From Congeria kusceri (taxonomy: Eukaryota; Mollusca; Bivalvia; Myida; Dreissenidae), in contig CM051034.1 in the NCBI GenBank assembly GCA_027627225.1, forward strand, positions 15,615,480 through 15,679,479: a stretch of DNA of 64,000 nucleotides, in the 5' to 3' direction. Both the position numbers and the translations under genes were made by a program. Below are positions 11,801 through 23,800 of this stretch, one piece after another; position 1 is the first letter of the stretch; each line of letters opens with the position of its first letter. The notes beneath the pieces were generated by a model, which had not been told where the DNA came from, searched no databases, and saw only the letters and a program-made list of their open reading frames with translations.

Positions 11801-14800
11801 TAACGAAATGCATAAAAGTTAGCAAAATAATGAAAGACAGTTCTGGGTGCCATATACATTCCTAAGCGAGGTCTTGTTATAAGGTATCTTTGTATGAAGT
11901 TTCATTAAAATATCACAATGCGTTCTCAAATTATTGAGCAGAAACCATTTTTGTATTTTTTGTAACATTGACCTTGACCTTGATCTCACCCACCCCAGAT
12001 GCAATCCCAAGCGTGGTCTAGATACAAGGTATCTATGTAAGAATTTTGATTCAAATATTTTGATGCATTCTAAAGTTATTGAGCGGAAACCATTTTTCTA
12101 TTTTTAGTAATGGAGACCTTGACCCCACGCACCCTATATGGAATTTACAAGCGAGGTCTCAATATAAGGTATCTATGTATGAAGTTTCATTAAAATATCT
12201 AATGCCTTGTCAAGTTATTGAGTGAAAACTGTTCATCTATTTTTAGTAACGGTGAACTTGGCCTTGACCCCACCCACCCCAAATGGTATCCCAAGAGGGG
12301 TCTCGATATAAGGTATAAGGTAAGTTATTAAGCGAAAACCATTGTCTATTTTTAGTTATTGTCACCTTGACCTTGACCACACCCACCCCATATGCAATCC
12401 CAAGCAAGGTCTTGAAATATGGTATCTTATGTATGAAGTTTCATTAAAATATCTTTATGGATTCTTATTGAGCGGAAACCGTTTTTCTATTTTTAGTAAT
12501 GGTGACCTTGACCCTACCCATCCCATATGCAATCCCAAGCAATGGTCTCGATATAAGGTATCTATGTATGAAGTTTCATTAAAATATCTTGATGCCTTAT
12601 CAATATATTGAGCCGAAACCGTTTTTCTATTTTTAATAACAGTGACCTTGACCCCACCCACCCCATATGCAATCTCAAACAAGGCTTCAATATAAGCTAT
12701 ATATGTATGAAGTTTCATAAAAAATATCTCGATGCGTTCTCAAGTTATTGAGGACAAACCGTTTTTCTATTTTTAGTAATGGTTACCTGGACCTTGACCC
12801 CACCCACCCCATATGCAATCCCAAGCGAGGTCTCGATATATGGTATCTATGTATGAAGTTTCATTAATATCCTTATAGATTCTTAAGTTAACGAGCGGAA
12901 CCCATTTTTCTATTTTTAGTAATGGTGACCTTGACGCCACCAACCCCATATGCAATCCCAAGCAAGGTCATGATATAAGGCATATATGTATTAAGTTTTG
13001 TTTAAATATCTCGATGTGTTCACAAGTTATTGAGCGGAAACCACTTTTCTATATTTAGTAACGATGACCTTGACCCCACCCACCCCATATGCAATCCCAA
13101 GCGAGGTCTTGATATAAGTTATCTATGTATGAAGTTCCATTAAAATAACTCGATGCCTTCTCAAGTTATTGAGCGGAAACCGATTTTCTATTTTTAGTAA
13201 CGGTGACCTTGACTTTGAACCTACCCATCCCATATGCAATCCAAAGCGAGGTCTCGATATAAGGTATTTATGTATGAAGTTTCATTAAAATATCTTGATG
13301 AGTTCTCAAGTTATTGAGTGGAAACCGTTTTTCTATTTTTAGCAATGGTGACCTTGACCTTGAACCCACCCAACCCATATGCAATCCCAAGCAAGGTCTC
13401 CATATAAGGTATCTATGTATTAAGTTTCAATAAAATATCTCAATCCGTTCTTGAGTTAGAGAGCGGAAACAAAAAGTTGACGCCGCCACCCGCCCGCCCT
13501 CCCGCTCGCACGCCCAACTAATTAATAATTCGGAGTGAAATAATACCATAAAGTGAACAAATAGCGAGTTATGAAACTGTATGCGTTTCTTTGACAATAT
13601 CCATAATTACAGAAGTTATCAGTTAATGACTTCAAAATATTGAAAAATAACTACTTGTTACTTATTTATGATGAATGCACTGTGAATTACTTACTTAAAA
13701 CAAAAGGGTCATGATGGCCCAGTGCTCTAACCTGAGAACTGGTACAGATGAAGACCATACTGTTATGACAGGTTTGGCAATTAAGGTATCTGAACAATAC
13801 GCAGAGTGGGATAGGATCAATTTTGATTTAAAACATTGGTTAGTGCAATGGGCTAACTAAAGTACGAGTTGGGTAGTGATTGCATGTGCTAATTGTTTGC
13901 TAATGGTTCTCACATCATTTTTCTCTATATTCTTACCTGACCCTTTTTCATTTAGTCATTGACAATTCTGGAAAATGCAGAAACAGTAGATTTTGATGTC
14001 TTTTTCGCAAACAGTTTTGGAGAACTAGTTGCAATGTGATAATTGCGATGGCTGTGCTATAAGGTAAGGTCTTCTGATGATAAATGATGTTAATACAGGC
14101 TCTGAAGACATCAATGTTGCATGTACAAATAACTGCAAGCAAGTCTTGCAACTGTTGGAAATCAAATTTTATCAATCAATTTTTATGGTCATGCGTAAAC
14201 TGTGCAAGTTTGGTCAACATTGAATCAAAAATCGTGTGTCAAGCCAACCATTGATAACTTGTTGATGTTTTTTACCAAACACAAGAGGCAATAACTCTGG
14301 TGTTTCTGGCCAGATCATGCTTTTATTTGACTTCACCTGTAGTCTTACGATCATAGACAAACTGTACACGATTGGTGAAGATTGGATGAAAAATGAAGTC
14401 TCTATCCTGAATAATGTCCATGATTGCATATTTTTTTCACAAACAAAGGGCAATAACTCTCGTGTTTCTGGTCCGATCCTGCTTATATTCGACTCCACCT
14501 TTAATCATATGGTAATAGACAAACTTTGCAAGATTGGTGAAGATTGGATGAAAAATGAAGTATTTATCCTGAATAATGTCCATTTTTGTATATTTTTTTA
14601 ATAAACAAAGGGCAATAACTCTGGTGTTTGAAACATGATCTGGCCCATTTTTAGCATTGCTGAGATCCAATGGTCATACACAAACTGTGAAAGTTTGGTT
14701 AAAATTGGATGAAAAATATAGTCTATACGTTGGAAAAGGGCATTTTTGCACTTTTTTTGCATGAAAAAGGGGCAATAACTCTGGTGATACTGGTGTAATC

Positions 14801-17800
14801 TGACCCAATAACAATCCCATCCGAGATTTTATGGTCATACACAAACTGTGTGAGTTAGGTCAAAATTGAACAAAAAAAGTAGTCTTTATTGCAATAACGG
14901 TCCAAATTGTTGACGGCATACAGACGCCGGACGACACTGGAGAGGTCGCCTAAACCAATAGCTCACCAAGCACTTCGTGCTCAGGTGAGCTAAAAATTAC
15001 AATTGAAACACAACAAACAATTAGTACCAAACAATCAGCAACTTAATGAAAACTGCAGGTGAAAGCAAACTTGTCAAAAATCTTGTTTGCTCATGGTCAA
15101 AAACAGTGAAACAGTTAAAATAACTTAGATATAGTATTATATGAATAGTGACTTCTTTGAGGGCGACTGTGCGTCTTGACAAGCCAAAGCAACACTGTTG
15201 ACCAAGACTTTAGCCGAGGTTGACAGTGTTTGTTGAGGGTTGAGGAGACGCACTGTCACCTTCCAGGAAGTCAATATTAATTTTATTATAATGAACAAAA
15301 TAGAAGAAAAAAATTCAATTATTTCCATATCATTTGCGTACGGGGTTACATTTGCGTACATGCAGCATTGCGGTAGCGAGCGCCATATCAAAATGTTGCC
15401 CAATGCAGTTTATATGCATTTTATAGATAAATGAAGAAGTGAGGTATAGTATGAAACATGGCCACACTCACTGTCTCTGGGGGCTTCATAACACAAGTGC
15501 CTGTAAATCCAGGCCACAGCCAGGTACACATGCACTAGGATGCTCAAAGGTGGCACTAGGAATGTCTTGTTGGAGAACTCCATCACCAGGTAATACATCT
15601 CAAACTTCCAGATCTGGAATGAGTTCCTCTCCACAGAGTTAAACACGTTGCTGAAAACAAAGGACAAGGTTACCAGCCTTAAACAACTAGAGCTTTGTCA
15701 CAGGAGTGGCAGCCGGCCCCGAATGATAGCATGTAATGCAATATATACATAACTTCCGAATGTGGGAGAAATTTACGTCCCCATCTTTACGCACAACAAC
15801 ACATTACCCTCAACAATGAAGACAAGTTTCAAGAAAGTCTGTTGGAAACTGTAGGAGGAGTTGCATTCACACGGAATTTTCCCTCTATATTCATTACAAT
15901 AGCTAGATCTATTATTGAGTAATGGAGAAGAAACCGTTTTTTATATTTTTAGTAATGGTGACCTTGACCTTGATCCCACCCATCCCTATGCAATCCCAAG
16001 CGATGTCTTGATAAAAGGCATCTATGTATGAAGTTGAATTACAATAGCTCAATTCGTTCTCGAGTAATTGAGCGGAAACCGTTTTTCTATTTTTTGTAAC
16101 AGTGACCCCATCCATCCCTATGTAATCCCAAGCCAGGTCTCGACATAAGGTATCTATGGATGAAGTTTCATTAAAATATTTCAATTCATTCTCAAGTTAG
16201 AGAGCTGAAACCAAAAGTTGACTCCGCCTGAAAATGAAAAATTAACAAAGGGCAATAACTCCAGAATTATGAAGTGCAGAGTAACTGTTCTTAGGCACTG
16301 CACTTCTCCTCAATGAGATCTATCCACCTATGAAGTTTCAAGTTAATACCTCTTATAGTCAAAGAGTTATGCTCCAGGCAAAAACGAAATATGAAAAATT
16401 ACCAAAGGGCAATAACTCCAGAACCATGAAGTGCAGAGTAATGGTTCTTGTGCACTGCACTTCTCCTTAATGAGATCTATCCACCCATGAAGTTCCAATA
16501 AATAGCTGAAACGGTTTTGAAGTTATGAAAGAAAAACATGAACATTGTGGACGGACCGACGGACAGACAGACAGACAGACAGGGTGATTACTATAGCGCA
16601 CCCCGCAAAAAAATTGCGGGGCCGTAATTAGCTATATTTGAGGCATGTTGTTGGAAACCTGGGCTTCATGCATCTGCGTACAGTGTCATCCTGGACAGGC
16701 TTATCCAGGACGACATTTTCCGCGTTTATTTTCTGTTTCACGGAAGTCTCTTCGAAACATAAATCCACTGTAGGCAGAAAGTGTCACTTCACGCAAATGC
16801 TTTAAGCCCAGGTTTCCCATGACACGCCTCATTTTATTTTATAATTTACTTATAGTTCATATGCAATGTGTCACAGGGTACCGAACTAAAGCGTGATTGG
16901 TGTGTAAGCGGCCCGGTTAGCTCACTCGGTAGAGCACTCGCCCTGATAGCGAGAGGTCCCGGGTTCGAGTCCCGGACTGGCTGCACACTTTTCACCACTC
17001 GGCAACAATGGCGCCCAACGTGGGACCGTGGCACAAGCAATTCTCCATAGAACCTGCCCGTGGGTTCGTCGGGATCAGGTTTATACTGTTCCCTATGACT
17101 CGAATTCGAGGACGAATTCCAACTTGGCAGCGGAGAATGTCACAGGGTACCGAACTAAAGCGTGATTGGTGATTGGTGTGTAAGCGGCCCGGTTAGCTCA
17201 CTCGGTAGAGCACTCGCCCTGATAGCGAGAGGTCCCGGGTTCGAGTCCCGGACTGGCTGCACACTTTTCACCACTCGGCAACAAATGCAATGAGACTTCA
17301 ACAATTAGTTAAGGTCTACTACTGTGAGATACACAAAACACATTCCATGAATTTTAAAGTCCGAAAAATGACAATAAGCAGGTTACCTGAAGATGACACT
17401 CAGCAGGTTACCTGAACAATGAACAGGTTACCTAAAGGTGACAATAAGCAGTTTACCTAAAGATGACAATCAGCAGGTTACCTGATGATGGCAAGGAACA
17501 GGTTACCTAAAGGTGACACTGAACAGGTTACCTGAAGATGGCAATGAGCAGGTTACATGAAGATGGCAATGAACAGGTTACCTGAAGATGACAGTGAGCA
17601 GGTAACCTAAAGATGACAATGAGAAGGTTACCTGAAGGTGACAATGAGCAGGTTACCTGAAGATGGCAATAAGCATGTTACCTGAAGATGAAGCAAAGCA
17701 GGTTACCTGAAGATGGCAATGAGCAGGTTACCTGAAGATGGCAATAAGCATGTTACCTGAAGATGAAGCAAAGCAGGTTACCTGAAGATGACAATCAGCA

Positions 17801-20800
17801 GGTTACCTGAAGATGGCAATCAGCAGGTTCATCAGGAGGATGCTGCCAATCATGAGGTAGGCAGCCAGGATGAAGGGAACCATCCAGTGGGGGGTCAGGC
17901 AGTCCTTCTCTCTTGCCACACAGGAACTGTTAAACCCTGTGTATTGAGCACATTGTGTATCAATGGCTGTGTTTAGTTTGTTATAATTTATGCTGTTCAG
18001 TGAAATATAGCATTTTTTTGGTGTTAGAACATTGAAAATGTAAGCCACTTGTGAACATATTTTTTCTAAAACGACTCGCAAAATACATGTAGATCATTTA
18101 CTGAAATCAACCAGTGTATTTATAATGGTTGAAAGACATTTTGTTTTATGAAATACTTTTATTGACCTGTAGTTTATATATAATACAGGGTTTCCAGAAG
18201 ATTTCTGGAAGGTATGTCAGCATTATGAAACAATGTCCCCCCCACCCCCAACCACCCTCTCCAAAAAAACAAGTGCTGTTTTTAACACAGTTACGCCCAA
18301 GGCCATAACTCTGTAGTTCCTGGGCAATTTAGTCGAGCATCGAACTTGGCTTCGATATTATAACCTCAAACATTTTCATCAACTTTGGTGAAGATCTGAC
18401 GAACACTGTTGGACTTTGAGAGCAGAAACAGCAAAAAAGGCTAGTTTTAGATAATTTAAGGGCCATAACTCTACAGTTACTGGGACAATTTGGTTGATGA
18501 TCAAACTTCACCAAGATATTAAGCCCACAAATATTTTCACCAAGTTTGTTGAAGATCGGATAAAAGCTGTTGGACTTCAAAATGGAAACGACTTAAAACA
18601 GGCCTATTTTAGATAATTCCAGAACAATAACTCCACAATTCCAGGGGCGATTTAGATAATTATTGAACATGGCTAAGATATGATGCCTACAAACATTTTC
18701 ATGAAGTTTGGTGAAAATCAGATGAATACGGTTGGACTTAGAGAGCAGAAATGGCTAAAATGCCCAATTTCAGATAATTCAAGGGCAATAACTCCACAAT
18801 TCCTGGGGCGATTTAGCTGATTATGAAAGTTGGCTGAGATATTATGGCCACAAACATTTTCACCAAGTTTGTTGAAGATCGGATGAAAACTGTTGGACTT
18901 ATATACAAGATTGTCGATGCATTATGAAAGATTATGAAGATTGGATGAAAACTGTTGGAGCGAAAATGAAAGTGGTCTTCCCACAGACAGACTGACAGAC
19001 CAACCGACCGACCGACATAAGCATACTAATATAACCTGCCATCTTTGATAGAGGGCATAAAAATGTTGGTACTCCCCAGAAGAAGTTAACTGAAGCCCCT
19101 TCACTAGATTCCCCTACACCAAAATAGGCTGCCTAGGTACATCCTGGCCCTCCCAAATATTGGTTGCACCACTCAAACCCCAACCCCACCCCCACATATT
19201 AGGATGTTATATTTCAGGTATCAGCTTAGACGTGTGGAAGTACACCAATATGTAGTTGTAAAACTTAAAATAATCATTTCAAACAATAAACAAGCCTTGC
19301 TACCAACAAGGATGTAGGTTGTGTTCTTAAAAAAAAACTATGCAAAAAATTAACAAAGCATCAAGTAACTAATACAAGCCCACAGCAGCTCTGCTGAGGT
19401 ACCTCCGCCATATTCTCCGATGGACTCGAAGAAGATTTCTCCATACATCATCCAATATGGGTAGTAGAACACGTCCTTGAGAATGTTCCAGCTGGGTGAA
19501 CGCTCCGTGTACAGGAGACTCTGTGCCGCTATGCCGTACGCAAACAGGAACACCAGCATCACTACCAGGAATAGACCCATCTCACCCAGCTGTAAGATAA
19601 AGGAACACCAGCATCACTACCAGGAATAGACCCATCTCTCCCAGCTGTAAGATAAACGAACACCAGCATCACTACCAGGTATAGACCCATCTCTCCCAGC
19701 TGTAAGATAAACGAACACCAGCATCACTACCAGGTATAGACCCATCTCTCCCAGCTGTAAGATAAAGGAACACCAGCATCACTACCAGGAATAGACCCAT
19801 CTCTCCCAGCTGTAAGATAAACGAACACCAGCATTACTACCAGGTATAGACCCATCTCTCCCAGCTGTAAGATAAAATTTAATGTGAGATATTTTAGAGC
19901 CAACGATAAACATTCAGAATTATAGTCACAACAGCTGGTGATATTTTGTATTACATATATGAAAACAGTTTATGCAGGCCTGTATGTTTTTACTATCATA
20001 TAATTATATGTAACTTTTGTATTATGCATTTATAAAATCAAACAATGAAAACATACATAATCTATAGCATACACCAAACCCCGCTTTACAATCACCAATC
20101 ATGACTTATCAGATTACGTTAATTGGCTCTATCTGACAGTTAGTGGTCAACACTGATTATTGCTTAACTATAAATGGACTTAGTTAATCATTTCCTAAAA
20201 TGTAATTTCCGGCTTATTGTTATGTTAATATCCATAAATACAAGTTACATAATCTGAATTTAATAACCAGTTATATAGAAAACAAATTGAAATTTTCGTT
20301 ATCTATTCATTATTCCTTATTTTCATCAAATCTTTAAATAACAAAGACAAATGCATGAACTGACTCAGTGATTTCCTGTACCTCAATAATACGACCACCC
20401 CACTATTAAGACCACTTTCATCCAGACCCCCAAATTGTCATATTAGCGAGGTTTTACTGTATGTACAAACATGATGAATCCTGAATTTAGGACTGGCTCA
20501 CCATTTTGCGAACCATAACCATCTTGGGACCTATGCTGGTGCTGGCCGTGTAGAACTTGGTGATGAGCAGGATGAACACCACTGAGTTGATGCAGTACAA
20601 CACTTTCGTGATGGAGCCGTAACCTAGGTGATGTAGCAGGAATCCCAGGAAACACAACACCAGGTTCAAGGCCTCCATGTAGTTCGTGAACCCGTACCAG
20701 TCCCTGATCTTCGAAACAAACGTTGGCGACGGGAATGATATAAACTGCAAAAGGAATATAATTATGGTTAAATAAATGTATGTATTGACAATCTTGCATG

Positions 20801-23800
20801 TACAAGTCTCAATAAAAGTAAACAGTAGGTTATATGGAAATGAGAGTTTAAGGACAAAAAAACAACAAGAAAATAACTCTCAATTAACATGACTTAAAGT
20901 AAGTAAAGCAGTTTTCTTCATAAAATAACTCTAATATAATTATTTACATTCATACAATGATTCAAAATACTATATGATGATCATATACGATTAAATTAAT
21001 TGAATAAAAAAAAATTATATTCATCTTTCAGGAATAAAATGTCTATTTAAATTCCACCAGCATAGAAACTGTGAAATGTTTTTGTTATTAAGTCACAAGT
21101 TATTGCATTTGTTCAATAAACCAAATATAAAACCTTGCCACTTTGCCACATAGATAACAGAAAACAGTAAAACAAATTATTTTAATGTCAAATTTGTTCA
21201 ATAAACCAAACACAAAGCATTACCTCGTGTATTTTGTCCACAGTTATTGTGAACACCCAAACGATGCACACATATTCAAGGGCTGTAACTCTGTCAGGGT
21301 CAAAATCCACCAACACAAGGTAGGAGAAGATGCACAGGAAAGTCAAGAACATGACCTGGAAAGATGGAGAAAGATATTTCATTATTGTGGAAACAGGCAA
21401 TATTCCCATGCTTTGGAAAGATAGAGAAATTTTCCTTGTGGAAAAAGACAATATTATACATTACCAATGTAACAAAAATATCAAAACGTATAATGTTACA
21501 ATGCATATGTAGTAAGTTGATTGCAGGTCAAATAATCAATAGCTTTATTATACAGAAGTGATTACAGATTAAGCAATTTTGGGTACCAATTTATAAGTTT
21601 ATGGAAAGGGCCCTTCGATGATGTTGGTATAACTCTAGGCCCAATCCATTTGTATACATGCAATTCTAATTTTCTTTACTATGCACCATAAATATATATG
21701 TATGTACAATAAAATATGTTTAAACTAAAATAAGTTGACCAGATTATTTCCTTTGTATTTAAAGTACTACAAACCATACATACATCTAGCTGTAATAACT
21801 AGAATTGTCACATGAGTGACGGATATACCCCCACAATATGGCCTTGTTACAAAACAATGGCATCCATTCGAAAGAAATGGACAGAGAGAGAATGCTTTAA
21901 TTTGTGAATGGTCAACCGTATATTGGGAACAATTTAATTTCAATAGGAGCCATAACTCTGACAACATTTAGTGGTTTGTAGCCAAAGTTGAACTTGATCC
22001 ATATTTTATGATGTTACACCTATGTGACACAAATAATTTAAATATGTAAAGCCTTTCATAAGTTATTATCCACTTTTTTCGGGAATTTAAGTCAAAAAGG
22101 GGCCAAAACTGTGTCAAAATTTAGTGGTTTGTAACCAAAGTCGAACTTGACCTGTATTTTATGGTGCTACACATGTGTACCAATAATTATTTAAATATGT
22201 CAAGCCATTGTTGAGTTATCGTCCGGAAATCATATTTATAGGGAACTTTAAGTCAAAAAGGGGCCATAACTCTGTCAAAATTTAGTGGTTTGTAACCAAC
22301 ATCGAAATTGACCTGTATTGTATGATGTTACTCATGTGTACCAAAAATTCTTTGAAAATGTCAAGCCTTTCTTGAGTTATCATCTGGAAACAAAAAACCA
22401 ACAGACCGACGGACCGACAAGCTCACTCCTATATACCCCCCCCTAAACTTCGTTTGTGGGGGTATAATAATAAGATAAAATATATTTTGAGAAACAATGC
22501 CTAGCATAACCAAGCATTCTCTAATAAATAGCTGTAATAGTATGGTAATGTATAACAGGGTGGCCATTGAAATTACAAAGAAAAATTCCCTGATATTTCC
22601 CTGACAAAAATATGACTTCCCAGGACATTTGTTTAAATTACTGGCACAATTAGTGCAAAATGATTACAGTGTATGTAAATATTTGGACACCCATGTCCTT
22701 TTCACACAATATTTACTATAGATTACATGTATTATTGTACAAAATTAGTTTTGTTTCATTTTCAAAAGAGTACGTTAATTTCTAAAATTCCATAGTTCAC
22801 TTTCCCACTTTGAAATGTTTCATTCACTTTTGTTCACAAACCCAAATTTGTACAAATTTTCCAGTACTTTTTCACACTTTTTCCCTGTTTTCCAGAGTCT
22901 GTGGCTACCTGGAAGTAAAAGCTCCCCAGTTTCCAGGTACTCACCATTCCGTGGCAGAATTTTGATATGGGCGACGAGTAGAATGTGCCGAGACGCTGAT
23001 ACCAGGTGAGAGGCCTTTGACCCATTATCACAATCTCCATGTTGCATATGATCAGGATGGGACATATAATGGCCATGAATATCTGAAAGTGAAAGCTTAC
23101 TAATGACATGGATTGGGGATCACCATAAAAATCAGGGGTGGTATTCCAGAAACATCTTAAGTAATATCTTATTCTTAACCTTAAAAGCAACATTTTATTT
23201 AACGTTTTATTTCCTTTGTACAGTGAATTGTGCTTAATGTCTATTAATTACCATCTATAGTATAATTGTTTGTTCATATAAACATAAAAAGATTTTTAAA
23301 AATTATATGTGGCGCGTCGTGGGAAAACCGGACTTAATGCATGTGCGTAGTGTCACACTTTCCGCCTAAAGTGGATTTATGGTTAGAAGACACTTCATTG
23401 AAACAGAAAATACCATAAAAGCAGAAAGTGCCATCCCGGATTAGCCTGTGCAGACTGCACCGGCTAATCCGGGACAACACTTTACGCACATGCATTAAGA
23501 CCGGTTTTCCCACGACGCGCCACATATAATTTTTAAAAATCTTTTTATGTTTCGTGAGAAAACCGGACTTAATGCATGTCCGCACAGGCTAATCCAGGAC
23601 GGCACTTTCCGCCTACAGTTGATTTATGTTTAGAAGAGACTTTATTGAAACAGAAAATACCATAAAAGCGGAAAGTGCTGTCCCGGATCAGCCTGTGCGG
23701 ACTGCACAGGCTGATCCGGGACGACACTTTACGCACATGCATTAAATCCGGTTTTCCCACGACGCGCCTCATACCATGAATAAATGAACCTCTTTAACAT

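Larger units (their letters stand above)
16869..17284 (+). mobile_element. Miniature LTR element (TRIM-like) with tRNA-like LTRs
   Basis: Two direct repeats, 16869-17008 (140 bp) and 17138-17284 (147 bp), look identical except for a 7-bp GATTGGT duplication in the second. Each starts TGTCACAGGG and ends GGCAACA(A). Between them are only 129 bp, which begin with TGGCGCCCAACGTGGG (17009-17024), the complement of the 3' end of tRNA-Lys(CUU), as in an LTR primer-binding site. Just before the second repeat is a purine-rich GGAGAA. The outer flanks are ATGCAATG on both sides (16861-16868, 17285-17292); if the LTR ends in CA, the flanking duplication is AATG. There is no coding capacity. An ordinary segmental duplication would not explain the primer site and flanking duplication. 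Confidence 0.75.

Noticed and set aside
12342..12718. Small ORFs in the 145-bp arrays
   Set aside because: The same peptides recur in every pearl-like array, in both strands and frames. They are repeat translation.
16911..17259. Two working tRNA genes
   Set aside because: Acceptor stem mismatch, an unusual C before the anticodon position, and both copies lie inside the direct repeats of a mobile element.
17929..17966. Alternative acceptor 37 bp inside exon 20
   Set aside because: It keeps the frame but would remove an outer-pore cysteine and segment. Kept only as a possible variant.
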